A DNA stretch of 64,000 nucleotides from AP-15 sp963733945 (GCA_963733945.1 CAVTFD010000048.1:1-64000), one strand, 5' to 3'. Counted from the first letter of the stretch, positions 41,810 to 52,272 are shown. Numbers and translations are program-made. Notes: a model not told the origin generated them from the letters alone.

Positions 41810-42202
41810 TCACAATGCCGCGAGCGGGATGCCGAGCGCGCGCGCCGCGGCGAGCAGGCGGTTGTCGTAGCTGGCCAGCTCGACAGCCTCGCCTCGTCGC
41901 ACGCAGAATTCCAAGGTGGCGAGATGCAGCGCATCGAGCGTGCGGACCGGGATCGGAAACGGCTCCAACGCGCGCGCCAGCGTTGGACCCGTCATTTCGG
42001 TCATGTCCACCGAGCGCGAGAATCGCGCGAACGTCGTCCGCCGCGCGTGCTCGCCAGACCGTAGGCGTGCACTCGGTTCCAGACCTCGTATTCGAGCAGC
42101 CGACTGGAGGCTAGATCGTTGTCGCCAGAAAGCGGCTCGGCGGGGAGCGCGGTTCTCGAACAGCAGCTGAGCAAGCGCCACCGAACTGTCGAGGTAGATC
42201 AC
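41810..42202 (-). pseudogene. VapC-type PIN-domain toxin, frameshifted
   Basis: PIN-domain endoribonuclease of a type II toxin-antitoxin system. It begins at GTG 42202 with VIYLDSSVALAQLLFENRAP (first acidic residue Asp) and ends with LARALEPFPIPVRTLDALHL, then EFCVRRGEAVELASYDNRLL, which carries the later acidic residues. In between (about 42000-42170) the frame is lost; pieces such as FEQPTGG on the other frames show the region has extra bases. The toxin start is in the same frame as the antitoxin tail, with no stop between, which would be an unusual fusion or another extra base. Confidence 0.7.
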
Positions 42203-42486
42203 CCGATCTTCCCGGTCGCGATCCAGATCGGCCATCAGCTGCTCGAAGGTGAGCCCGGGACCGGCTTGCGGGGCGGGCGGCAGGCCGCCGCGGTTCTTCG
42301 CCGGCGTCAGCCAACCCTCGCGCATGCCGCGTTCGATAAACGGCTTTCGTGCGTCGGCTGTCGCGGCGGGACGATCTCGGCGACGGTGCGGCCGCGGTCG
42401 GTGATGACGACGGTCTCGCCGGCCGCCGCCAGGCGGACATATTCGCTGAGCTTGTTTTTTAGGGTTTTGAGGCCGACCTTTTGCAT
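42200..42486 (-). pseudogene. Phd/YefM-type antitoxin, one frameshift
   Basis: Antitoxin of the prevent-host-death family: MQKVGLKTLKNKLSEYVRLA, then AGETVVITDRGRTVAEIVPP forms the DNA-binding N-terminal domain. After a frame change near 42345 the C-terminal toxin-binding part reads KPFIERGMREGWLTPAKNRG and ends in LMADLDRDREDR. The start at 42486 lies eight bases from a perfect 22-bp palindrome, the expected autoregulatory operator. Together with the PIN gene it forms a classic pair. Confidence 0.75.
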
Positions 42487-42493
42487 AGAAATG

Positions 42494-42515
42494 AAGTGGC
42501 CTCTAGAGGCCACTT
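42494..42515. promoter_or_regulatory. perfect 22-bp palindrome, toxin-antitoxin operator
   Basis: AAGTGGCCTCT is followed directly by its reverse complement AGAGGCCACTT with no mismatch. It sits just upstream of the antitoxin start and downstream of the presumed promoter, the usual place where Phd/VapB antitoxins bind to repress their own operon. Confidence 0.8.
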
Positions 42516-42579
42516 TGTCAATCGACCGGCCCAGCGAGCCTGCTCCAGGCAGCACGCGCGTGCCGGCGGACACAATCAA

Positions 42580-42947
42580 CAGTTGTTTATGTCAGAGCCG
42601 CTTGCTGCACCTGCAGCGAATTCAGCAGCGGGTCTCATCTATAGGTTTTCTTGATTTCAAGCGGGTAGTTCCGTCGCTGCCTTTCGATCGGTTGTGTGCT
42701 CGCCGAATAATATGAACTGCCAATTCGTCAATTCTATGGCTGGCAGGAATCCCGGGGTGCGTTGGGGTCGGCTAGCTCTTCGGGATTTCAGCCGCGCCCG
42801 TTGCAACGTCCTCAGACGGCTTTCGAAGCTGCGCTGCCGACCGATCGAGCAGGCACGCCGGGCCGCCGCCCGCAACCACAGGCGAGAGAAGAAGCGGCCA
42901 TTTGGTGCTATATTGCGCGGTGGTGCTCAGCGCGATGCGGTGATCGG
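42580..42947. other. spacer between toxin-antitoxin promoter and GAF array gene
   Basis: About 370 bases between divergent units. Its first half is somewhat richer in A and T (for example near 42580-42720) and probably holds the promoters. Open frames that run through it (for example from 42694) lack family resemblance and a ribosome site and are not considered genes. Confidence 0.45.
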
Positions 42948-45900
42948 ATGGCTGCGACGATCGACAACCGGGTGGCCGAGCTCGAAAGAGCCAACGCCCA
43001 ACTGCGGCGGCAGCTCGACGCCTGCAGCGCCGAACTCAAGGAAGCGCGCGAGCAGCAGACCGCGACCGCCGAGGTGTTGCAGGTCATCAATTCCTCGCCC
43101 GGCGACCTCGCGCCGGTGTTCGACGCGATACTGGAGAAGGCGCACAGCCTGTGCGGGGCCGCCTATGGCAGCTTGCAGCTTTAGACGGCGAGAAGTTCCG
43201 CGCGGTCGCGATGCGCGGCTTGTCGGAGCCGTTCGCCGAGTCGCTGCGGCAGGGCTACCGCCCGGGCGCCGGGCATCCGTGCGCGCCGACTGCTCGAAGG
43301 CGAGCGCGTTCGTCCACATCGCCGATCTGGCGGAGACCGAGCGATCCGGCGACGCGCGGCGCGGCGTTCGAGCTCGGCGGCATGCGCACGATGCTTACGT
43401 GTGCCGCTGCGCAAGGACGACGTGCTGCTCGGGCAGATCGTCGCCGCTCGCCAGGAGGTGCGGCCGTTCTCCGACAAAGCAGATCGCGCTGCTGCAGAAC
43501 TTCGCGGCGCAGGCGGTGATCGCGATGGAGAACGCGCGGCTGATGACCGAGACGCGCGAGGCGCTTGGAGCAGCAGACCGCGACCGCCGAGGTGTTGCAG
43601 GTCATCAATTCCTCGCCCGGCGACCTCGCGCCGGTGTTCGACGCGATGCTCGAAAAGGCGATGCGGCTGTGCGAGGCCGCTTTCGGCATGCTCTGGACCT
43701 ACGACGGCGAGCGCTTCGCAGCCGTCGCGCTGCGCGGCGTGCCGGCGGCGTTTGCCGAGTTCCTGCGCGAGCCGCTGCGAGCCTGCGCCGGAGACCGGCG
43801 CTCGGCGCGCATGCTGCGCGGGCGAGCGCGTCGTCCATGTCGCCGATATGGCGGCAGACGAGGCCTACCGGGCGGGCGATCCGCTGCGCCGAGCGATGGT
43901 CGATCTCGGCGGCGCGCACAGCGCTGCTGTCGGTGCCGCTGCGCAAGGACGACGCGCTTGCTCGGCGCCATCACCGTCTATCGCCAGGAGGTGCGGCCGT
44001 TCACCGACAAGCAGATCGCGCTGCTGCAGAATTTCGCGGCGCAGGCGGTGATCGCGATGGAGAACGCGCGGCTCATGACCGAGACGCGCGAGGCCTGGAG
44101 CAGCAGACCGCGACCGCCGAGGTGTTGCAGGTCATCAACTCCTCGCCCGGCGACCTCGCGCCGGTGTTCGACGCGATGCTGGAAAAGGCGCATGCGGCTG
44201 TGCGAGGCCGACCATCGGGCAGTCTTGCAACTTACGACGGCGAGCACTTCCGCGCAGTCGCGATGCACGGCGTGCTCGGACGCTTCGCCGAGCTCGCTGC
44301 GCGCAGGCCATCCGGCCCGACGCCCAGCCGGGCAGCGTGACGCGGCGTGCATCGCGCGGCGAGCGCTGTCGCATGTCGCCGACATCGGCGAGCGATCCAT
44401 CGGATCACGCGCTGTCCGACGCAGCGGCTCGAGTCGCGGCGGCGTCCGCACCCTGCTCTGCGGTGCCGCTGCGCAAGGATGACGACGCTGCTCGGCGCGA
44501 TCACCGTCTATCGCGCAGGAGGTCCGGCCGTTCACCGACAAGCAGATCGCGCTGCTGCAGAATTTCGCGGCGCAGGCGGTGATCGCGATGGAGAACGCGC
44601 GGCTGATCACCGAGACGCGCGAGGCCCTGGAGCAGCAGACCGCGACCGCCGAGGTGTTGCAGGTCATCAATTCCTCGCCCGGCGACCTCGCCCCGGTGTT
44701 CGACGCGATCCTGGAGAAGGCGCACACGTCTGTGCGGCGCCGCACACGGTACGTTTGCGACTCTACGACGGCGAGCACGTTCCGCGCGGTCGCGACCCGC
44801 GGGCTGCCCGAACCGTTCGCGAAGCTGCTGCGCAGCCGTCGACCCCGTGCCCGGCAGCCGTCGCATGCGCGGCTGCTGCCGGCGAGCGCTTCGTCCACAT
44901 CGCCGATCTGGCCGAGCGTCGACAGTCCGCATCGGTCGACGCTCTAGCATCGCAAGCGCTCGATCGATGTCGGCGGCGTGCGCACCGTGCTTGCTGTGCC
45001 GCTGCGCAAGGACGACGCGCTTGCTCGGCTATATCGCGTCTATCGCCAGCGAGGTCCGGCCGTTCACCGACAAGCAGATCGCGCTGTTGCAGAATTTCGC
45101 GGCGCAGGCGGTCATCGCGATGGAGAACGCGCGGCTGATCACCGAGACGCGCGAGGCCCTGGAGCAGCAGACCGCGACCGCCGAGGTGTTGCAGGTCATC
45201 AATTCCTCGCCCGGCGACCTCGCGCCGGTGTTCGACGCGATGCTGGAAAAGGCGCACACGCCTGTGCGGCGCCGCGCACGGGCAGCTCTGGAGCTCTATG
45301 ACGGCGAGCGTTTCCGCGCGGTCGCGACGCGCGGCGTGCCGGACAGCATTCGCCGAACAGTCTGCGGCGAGCGGCTATCCGGCGTCCGCCGAATCCGGCG
45401 ACGCGGCCGCTGATCGCGGGCGAGCGCCTTCGTCCATATCCCCGATGCTGCGCGCAGACTCGAACTCACCCGATATCGCGCGCAGCGCGCTCGAACTCGG
45501 CGGCGTCCGCACGCTGCTGTGCGTGCCGCTGCGCAAGGACGACACGCTGCTCGGCGATGATCGTCGTCTGCCGCCAGGAGGTGCGGCCGTTCACCGACAA
45601 GCAGATCGCGCTGCTGCAGAATTTCGCGGCGCAGGCGGTGATCGCGATGGAGAACGCGCGGCTGATCACCGAGACGCGCGAGGCCTTGGAGCAGCAGACC
45701 GCGACCGCCGAGGTGTTGCAGGTCATCAATTCCTCGCCCGGCGACCTCGCCCCGGTGTTCGACGCGATGCTCGAAAAGGCGCACGCGCCTGTGCGAGCGC
45801 GCATTCCGGCAGTCTCTGCGACCTATGACGGCGAACGCTTCCGGCGCGGTCGCGATGCGCGGGCTGCCGCCGCGCTTCGCGGAGTTGCTAGCGCGAGCCG

Positions 45901-47845
45901 CAGCGTCCCGGCGCCGGATACCGCGATCAGCCGTCTGGCTCGACGGCGAGCCGCTCGTCCACATCGCCGATCTCGCGGAGACGCGACGTCTACGAGCCGG
46001 CGACGAGTCGCATCGCGCGCTCGGTCGACTCGGCGGCATCCGCACGTTCTGATCGTGCCGCTTGCGCAAGGACGATACCTTGCTCGGCGTGCATCACGAT
46101 CTACCGCCAGGAGGTCCGGCCGTTCACCGACAAGCAGATCGCGCTGTTGCAGAACTTCGCGGCGCAGGCGGTGATCGCGATGGAGAACGCGCGGCTGATC
46201 ACCGAGACGCGCGAGGCCTGGAGCAGCAGACCGCGACCGCCGAGGTGTTGCAGGTCATCAATTCCTCGCCCGGCGACCTCGCGCCGGTGTTCGACGCGAT
46301 GCTGGAGAAGGCGCACGACGCTGTGCGAGGCGGCTTACGGCCATCTTGTGGACCTATGACGGCGAGCGCTTCCACCCGGTCGCATCGCACGGCGAGCCAC
46401 GGTTTCGGCGAGTACATACGCCAACGCGGCGCCGTATCGGCCGTGCCAGACACGCCGTTCGAGCGGATCGCTGAATGGCGAGCGCTGTATACACATTCCG
46501 GATGTCGCTCGAAGACGCCTCTTACGACACGTCGCCCGGATTTCGCGAGCGCTGATCGAGCCGGCGGCATCCGCACGCTGCTCACTGTGGCGCTGCGCAA
46601 GGACGAGCGCTTGCTGGGCTTGATCGTCATTTACCGCCAGGAAGTGCGGCCGTTCACCGACAAGCAGATCGCGCTGTTGCAGAACTTCGCGGCGCAGGCG
46701 GTGATCGCGATGGAGAACGCGCGGCTGATCACCGAGACGCGCGAGGCGTTGGAGCAGCAGACCGCGACCGCCGAGGTGTTGCAGGTCATCAACTCCTCGC
46801 CCGGCGACCTCGCGCCGGTGTTCGACGCGATCCTGGAAAAGGCGCACAGCCTCTGCGGGGTTGTCACCGGCAGCTTGCAGCTCTTACGATGGCGAATACG
46901 TTCGCGCGGTGGCGGTTCGTGGCGCGGCGGAATCGCTGGCCCGGAGGTTGCGCGCCGGATACCGGGCGACCGACAATCCTATCACCCGCCCGCTGCTCGA
47001 TGGCGCGCGATTTGTCCATATCCCCGATCTGACGGAGATCGGCGACCCGAGGCTGATCGTTTCCACGGAGGCCATCGTAACGCGCACGCTGCTGTGTGTC
47101 GCGCTGCGCAAGGGCGATGCGCTGCTCGGAATGATCACGGCAGGCCGTAAGGAGGTAAAGCCATTCTCCGAAAAGCAGATTGCACTGCTGGAGAACTTCG
47201 CGGCGCAGGCGGTGATTGCGATGGAGAACGCGCGGTTGCTCAACGAATTGCGCCAGCGCACCAGCGATTTGCAAGAGTCGCTTGAATACCAGACCGCGAC
47301 CAGCGACGTGTTGAAGGTAATCAGCCAGTCATTCTTCGATCTGGAATCCGTGCTGCAAACTGTCGTGACCACAGCGGTCCGACTGTGCCGCGCCGATTCG
47401 GCGACGATCTATCGAAACGAGGGCGGGGAATACCGCTGGGCAGCAGGTCACATGCTGCTGCCGGATTACGAGGAGATCGAGCGCAACGTCCAGATCCGGC
47501 CCGGACCAGGGACGCTGGTCGGGCGGGTTGCGGCTGCGGGGCAGACCGTTCAGATTCGAGATGCCTGGAGCGACCCGCTTTATGAAGCGAAGAACGATGC
47601 CCGGGTCGGCGGCGTGCACACGATGCTCGGCGTGCCGCTATTGCGAGAAGGTGTACCGATCGGCGTCATCGGCCTGGCTCGGCGACGGGTTGAGGGGTTT
47701 TCCGAGCGCGAAATCGCCCTCGTTACAACTGTCGGGCGATGAGGCCAAAACGCGCGCGGTGGGATGCGACGGCTATGTCGCCAAACCGTTCAGCCCGCGC
47801 CAATTGCTCGCCAAGATCCGCGAATTCCTCCCCGACGCGGGGTAA
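42948..47845 (+). pseudogene. multi-GAF sensor protein (about nine GAF domains) ending in a receiver-domain tail, many frameshifts
   Basis: Starts at ATG 42948 (MAATIDNRVAELERANAQLR, a coiled coil). About nine GAF domains follow, each ended by a helix QIALLQNFAAQAVIAMENAR and joined to the next by the linker TATAEVLQVINSSPGDL. Typical GAF text is visible throughout (YDGERFAAVALRGVPAAFAE, PLRKDD, YRQEVRPFTDKQ). The ninth GAF (about 47370-47720; VGRVAAAGQTVQIRDAWSDP) is divergent. After SEREIALVTT at about 47725 the frame jumps to LSGDEAKTRAVGCDGYVAKP, the last third of a receiver domain, ending at 47845. The HisKA/HATPase core and the phosphorylatable Asp are absent. Frame breaks occur in nearly every repeat, both insertions and deletions. 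The small molecule sensed is unknown. Confidence 0.8.
43050..46860 (+). repeat. eight near-identical GAF-linker modules, period about 530 bp
   Basis: A module of roughly 170-190 bases, from AAGCAGATCGCGCTG through GAGCAGCAGACCGCGACCGCC to GACGCGAT(G/C)CTGGA(A/G)AAGGCGCA, recurs almost base for base. Counted from GAGCAGCAGACC, copies begin at 43050, 43568, 44098, 44630, 45162, 45689, 46221 and 46752, spacings 518-532. The roughly 350 bases between modules (GAF cores) differ far more. Such a pattern invites recombination, copy-number change and assembly error. Confidence 0.9.
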
Positions 47846-47849
47846 CGAA

Positions 47850-49007
47850 GTGCGCGAGCCGGCTCGCATCCTGGTTGTCGACGATGTCGCGGACAATGTC
47901 GAGATCCTGCAGATGCGGCTCGAAAGCCAGGGCTACGAGGTCGTCACCGCCGGCGACGGCGTCGAGGCGCTCGAAAAAACCCGCGAGGTTCGGCCCGATC
48001 TCGTGCTGCTCGACATCATGATGCCCAGGATGGACGGGATCGAAACGGTCAAACAAATAAAGGCCGACCCTTCGCTGCCGTTCATCCCGGTGATCCTGGT
48101 TACCGCCAGGGCGGACGCCAAGGACGTCATCGCCGGGCTGGAAAGCGGCGGCGACGATTACCTGACCAAGCCTGTCGACCATGCAGCACTCTCGGCGCGG
48201 GTGCGCGCGATGCTCCGGATCAAGGCGCTGCACGACACGGTCCAAACGCAGGCGCGCCGCCTGGAGGAGCAGGCTGCGGACCTGGCTGCGTTGAACCGGA
48301 CCTTGGAGGAACGCGTCGCAGCGCAGGTCGACGAAATCGAGCGCGTCGCGAGGCTTAAACGATTCCTGGCGCCGCAGCTCGTCGAAACGATCGTCTCGTC
48401 GGGCGGCGAGGCGATCCTCGAACATCACCGGCGCGACATCGTCGTGCTGTTCTGCGACATGCGCGGCTTTACCCCCTTTGCCGAAACCGCCGAGCCGGAG
48501 GACGTCGTGGCGGTGCTCGGCGAATATCACGGCGCATTGGGGCCGCTGATCCATCGCTACGAGGGGATGATCCACAGCTATACCGGCGATGGTCTGATCG
48601 TAATCTTCAATGATCCGGTGCCATGCCCCGATCCCGCGCTCCGCGCTGTGAGTCTAGCGGTGGAGATGCGCGAAGTGGTCGGGTCGCTTGCCGCTTCCTG
48701 GGCCGCCCGCGGCCACGAAATCGGCTTTGGCGTCGGCATCGCCCAGGGCTACGCCACCCTCGGCCGAATCGGATTCGAGGGCCGCTTTGAATACACTGCG
48801 ATCGGCACCGTCATCAACCTCGCGGCAAGGTTGTGTGGCGAAGCCGGGGATGGGCAAATTCTGGTGACCCGGCGCATTGCCGCGGCGATCGACAACGTCG
48901 CCGAGTTCGATCCGTTGGGCGATCTTGCGATCAAAGGGCTCAGCCGCCCGGTCGCAGTTCTGAACGTGCGTGGCCTCGCCTCGACGGCCGGCAGCGGGCT
49001 ATCATAG
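47850..49007 (+). CDS. response regulator with class III adenylate/guanylate cyclase output
   Basis: Starts at GTG 47850, four bases after the stop of the preceding array gene. The receiver domain has ILVVDDVADNVEILQMRLES, the phospho-Asp in VLLDIMMPRMDG (about residue 55) and the Lys in DDYLTKPVDHAAL. A coiled coil (about 125-170, LEEQAADLAALNRTLEERVA) precedes the cyclase domain, which has IVVLFCDMRGFTPFAETAEP and YTGDGLIVIFNDP (two metal Asp residues) and YTAIGTVINLAARL with the transition-state Asn and Arg. cAMP is the likelier product, though the base-selecting positions are not decisive. Presumably controlled by the upstream sensor or by a kinase elsewhere. Confidence 0.92.
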   Translation: MREPARILVVDDVADNVEILQMRLESQGYEVVTAGDGVEALEKTREVRPDLVLLDIMMPRMDGIETVKQIKADPSLPFIPVILVTARADAKDVIAGLESGGDDYLTKPVDHAALSARVRAMLRIKALHDTVQTQARRLEEQAADLAALNRTLEERVAAQVDEIERVARLKRFLAPQLVETIVSSGGEAILEHHRRDIVVLFCDMRGFTPFAETAEPEDVVAVLGEYHGALGPLIHRYEGMIHSYTGDGLIVIFNDPVPCPDPALRAVSLAVEMREVVGSLAASWAARGHEIGFGVGIAQGYATLGRIGFEGRFEYTAIGTVINLAARLCGEAGDGQILVTRRIAAAIDNVAEFDPLGDLAIKGLSRPVAVLNVRGLASTAGSGLS

Positions 49008-49041
49008 GCGCGAGCTAGCGACCGGCACGGCGGTGGGTGGC

Positions 49042-51255
49042 ATGAACTCGGCTGAGGTCCTACATTCTATCGCTATGCTCCCCGTTCTTGTCGCCGAACG
49101 CCCGCATAGCGATGTCGGCAAGCCATTTGCGCTTAGTTCGGAATTCCGCCCGGCCGGCGACCAGCCGGAGGCGATCGACGAATTGTGCGAAGGGCTCGCC
49201 CGCGAGGAGCGCGATCAAGTGCTGCTCGGCGTCACTGGCTCGGGCAAGACCTTTACGATGGCGCATGTCATTGCCCGCACTGGCCGGCCGGCGATCATCC
49301 TCGCCCCGAACAAGACCCTGGCCGCGCAGCTCTACGGCGAGATGAAGAGCTTTTTCCCGGACAACGCGGTCGAATACTTCGTTTCCTATTACGATTATTA
49401 CCAGCCTGAGGCGTATGTCCCGCGCACCGACACTTATGTCGAAAAGGAATCGTCGCTGAACGAGGAGATCGACCGGATGCGCCACTCGGCGACGCGGGCG
49501 ATCCTGGAGCGCCGCGACGTCATCGTCGTCGCCTCGGTTTCGTGCATCTACGGCATCGGCTCGGTCGAGACCTATTCGCAGATGATCCTGTCCCTGGCCA
49601 AGGGCGACCGGGTCAACCGCACCCAGCTGCTGGCCCAATTCGTCGAACTGCAATACCGGCGCAACGACCACAATTTCGTGCGCGGCGCGTTTCGCGTGCG
49701 CGGCGACACGATCGAAATCTTCCCCGCGCATTACGAGGACCGCGCCTGGCGGCTATCCCTGTTCGGCGACGAGATCGAGGCGATCCACGAGATCGATCCG
49801 CTGACCGGCGAAAAGACCGCGGCATTGCAATCGATCAAGGTCTACGCCAACAGCCACTACGTCACGCCGCGCCCAACCCTCTTGCAGGCGATCGATCAGA
49901 TCAAGCGCGACCTCAAGATCCGCCTCGAAGAATTGTTTGCCGAGGGCAAGCTGCTGGAAGCGCAACGGCTCGAACAGCGGACGACCTACGATCTTGAAAT
50001 GATCGACGCGACCGGCAGCTGCGCGGGCATCGAGAACTATTCGCGCTATCTGACCGGGCGCAGGCCGGGCGAACCGCCGCCGACTTTCTTCGAATACATG
50101 CCGCGCGACGCACTGGTGTTTGTCGACGAAAGCCACGTCACGGTGCCGCAATTGGGCGGCATGTTCCGCGGCGACTGGATGCGCAAGACGACCCTGGCCG
50201 AATACGGGTTCCGGCTGCCGTCCTGCACCGACAACCGACCGCTCAAATTCGAGGAGTGGGAGGCAATGCGCGGACAGACGGTGTTTGTCTCGGCGACGCC
50301 CGGGCCGTGGGAGATGAACCGCGCCGGCGGCGTCTTCGTCGAGCAGATTGTCCGACCGACCGGCCTGGTCGACCCGCCCTGCATCATCCGCCCGGTCGAC
50401 ACCCAGGTCGACGATCTGATGGCCGAATGCCGTGAGGAGGCGCTGAAGGGCCACCGCGTGCTGGTCACGACATTGACCAAGAAGATGGCGGAGGCCCTGA
50501 CCGAGTACCTGCACGAGGCCGGATTGCGGGTGCGTTACATGCACTCCGATGTCGATACCTTGGAGCGCATCGAGATCATCCGCGATCTGCGGCTCGGCGT
50601 GTTCGACGTGCTGATCGGCATCAACTTGTTGCGCGAGGGGCTGGATATTCCGGAATGCGCGATGGTTGGCGTGCTCGACGCCGACAAGGAGGGCTATCTG
50701 CGCTCGCGCACCTCGCTGATCCAGACGATCGGGCGGGCGGCGCGGCATATCGACGGCAGAGCCATTCTCTACGCCGACCGGATGACCGACAGCCTCAAGG
50801 CGGCGATCGAGGAAACCAACCGCCGGCGGGAAAAACAGCAGGCCTACAACGCCGCCCACGGGATCACGCCCGAGAGCGTACGGCGGGGCATCGCGGACAT
50901 TCTCGAAAGCGTTTATGAGCGCGATCATGTGACCTTTGGCCTGTCGGAGGGCGAGGCGGCCCATTATCAGGGCGCGGATCTGAAAACCGTGATCGCCGAC
51001 CTGGAAAAGCGAATGCGCGACGCCGCGGCCGATCTCGAATTCGAGGAGGCGGCGCGACTGCGCGACGAGATCCGCCGGCTCGAACAGGCCGATCTCGGGC
51101 TGCCGGTAGCCCCGGCGGGCGCCGCCGGATCCTGGGCGAGGCGGTCGGACGGCACGCGCGGCCGTTCGATCGCAGGGCGCGCCGGCGTCTCGGCGCGCGA
51201 GGTGACACGCGCCAAGATACGAGCGCGCAAGGAACGCCGTGCCCTCCGCCGCTGA
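49042..51255 (+). CDS. uvrB: excinuclease ABC subunit UvrB
   Basis: DNA-damage recognition helicase of nucleotide excision repair, 737 residues from ATG 49042 (a second ATG at 49075 is possible). Walker A is GVTGSGKTFTMAHVIA (about 62-77). The beta-hairpin that probes damage is EYFVSYYDYYQPEAYVP, the DEAD-like box is ALVFVDESHVTVPQ, and INLLREGLDIPE and TIGRAARHIDGRAILY are motifs V-VI. A UVR domain that contacts UvrC lies near residues 650-690 (DLEFEEAARLRDEIRRLEQ). The last 45 residues are basic. The SDR gene overlaps its end. Confidence 0.96.
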   Translation: MNSAEVLHSIAMLPVLVAERPHSDVGKPFALSSEFRPAGDQPEAIDELCEGLAREERDQVLLGVTGSGKTFTMAHVIARTGRPAIILAPNKTLAAQLYGEMKSFFPDNAVEYFVSYYDYYQPEAYVPRTDTYVEKESSLNEEIDRMRHSATRAILERRDVIVVASVSCIYGIGSVETYSQMILSLAKGDRVNRTQLLAQFVELQYRRNDHNFVRGAFRVRGDTIEIFPAHYEDRAWRLSLFGDEIEAIHEIDPLTGEKTAALQSIKVYANSHYVTPRPTLLQAIDQIKRDLKIRLEELFAEGKLLEAQRLEQRTTYDLEMIDATGSCAGIENYSRYLTGRRPGEPPPTFFEYMPRDALVFVDESHVTVPQLGGMFRGDWMRKTTLAEYGFRLPSCTDNRPLKFEEWEAMRGQTVFVSATPGPWEMNRAGGVFVEQIVRPTGLVDPPCIIRPVDTQVDDLMAECREEALKGHRVLVTTLTKKMAEALTEYLHEAGLRVRYMHSDVDTLERIEIIRDLRLGVFDVLIGINLLREGLDIPECAMVGVLDADKEGYLRSRTSLIQTIGRAARHIDGRAILYADRMTDSLKAAIEETNRRREKQQAYNAAHGITPESVRRGIADILESVYERDHVTFGLSEGEAAHYQGADLKTVIADLEKRMRDAAADLEFEEAARLRDEIRRLEQADLGLPVAPAGAAGSWARRSDGTRGRSIAGRAGVSAREVTRAKIRARKERRALRR

Positions 51256-52057
51256 CGCCGAGCCGGCTGACGAGCTGATCGGAGCACTGCCGGCTCCGCC
51301 CATTCCAAAAGCCGCGCTGGTGACCGGCGGCGGCCGGCGCATCGGCCGGGCGTTGGCGCTGGCGCTGGCCGAGGACGGGTTCGCTGTCGCCGTTCACTAT
51401 CACCGCTCGCGCAAAGCGGCAGAGGCAGTGGTCGAAGCGATCCGGGGCGGGGGCGGCACAGCGTTGGCGCTCGGCGCCGATCTCGCCGACGAGGACGCAG
51501 TGCGCCGCTTGCTGCCGCTGGCCGAGCACGCATTTGGGCCCCTGGGTTGCCTGGTCAATAACGCCGGGGTGTTCGGCGACGACACCGTCGCAACGACGAC
51601 CCGGGAAAGCTGGGATCTGCATCTCGCGGTCAATCTGCGGGCGCCATTCGTGCTGATCCAGGATTTCGCGGCGCGGCTGCCGGCAGAGGCGGGCGGGATC
51701 GTCGTCAACATGCTGGACGAGCGGGTGTGGTCGCTGACCCCATATTTCGTCTCCTATACGCTGTCGAAAGCGGGGTTGTGGGCTTTGACGCAGACGATGG
51801 CGTTGGCCCTGGCGCCGCGCATTCGGGTCAACGGCATCGGGCCAGGCCCGACCTTGCCGAGCCCGCGGCAGAGTCCCGAGCAATTCGCTCGTCAGAGGGA
51901 GATGATGCCGCTCGGCCGCGGCACCAGCCCAGAGGAGATCACGGCGGCGCTGCGCTTTATTCTGTCGGCGCCCGCGATGACCGGGCAGATGATCGCGCTT
52001 GACGGCGGACAGCATCTAGGATGGGCGCAGCCGCAACGCCCCCCGTTGCTCGAATAG
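51239..52057 (+). CDS. short-chain dehydrogenase, pteridine/dihydromonapterin reductase-like
   Basis: SDR oxidoreductase of 272 residues starting at GTG 51239, overlapping uvrB by 17 bases. The NADP site TGGGRRIGRALALALAEDGF with an Arg after the glycines fits pteridine reductases (FolM/PTR1). NNAGVFGDD, then LDERVWSLTPYFVSYTLSKA with the YxxxK catalytic pair, VNGIGPGPTLPS and ALRFILSAPAMTGQMIALDG follow. The usual catalytic Ser position is taken by the LDERV segment, as in FolM-type enzymes. Role in tetrahydropterin reduction is likely but not proven. Confidence 0.85.
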   Translation: MPSAADAEPADELIGALPAPPIPKAALVTGGGRRIGRALALALAEDGFAVAVHYHRSRKAAEAVVEAIRGGGGTALALGADLADEDAVRRLLPLAEHAFGPLGCLVNNAGVFGDDTVATTTRESWDLHLAVNLRAPFVLIQDFAARLPAEAGGIVVNMLDERVWSLTPYFVSYTLSKAGLWALTQTMALALAPRIRVNGIGPGPTLPSPRQSPEQFARQREMMPLGRGTSPEEITAALRFILSAPAMTGQMIALDGGQHLGWAQPQRPPLLE

Positions 52058-52272
52058 CCGGTTCGCCCGATAAGCGAATGCAACATATGTCGCAGTTCGA
52101 TGTTAAGTTGAGGAAACTATTGTATCTTGTTGTCTATCGATCGGCGGTGGCAATTTGTTCACAGGCGGTGTGACGATCGTGCGACAACAATTCGGCCAGC
52201 GAGCGATCGGTTCGCTCTCCAATAAATTAACCATTCGATTGGAAAGCTAAGTCAAATCAATGAGTTATAATA

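Noticed and set aside
43050..46860. Regular direct repeats with a constant period, at first sight like a CRISPR or satellite array
   Set aside because: The unit is about 530 bp, is translated, and encodes the GAF-linker helix. Spacers are GAF domains, and no cas genes are present.
49753..51342. 529-residue open frame antisense to uvrB
   Set aside because: A shadow frame of GC-rich coding DNA. It has no domain, and uvrB on the other strand is complete and conserved.
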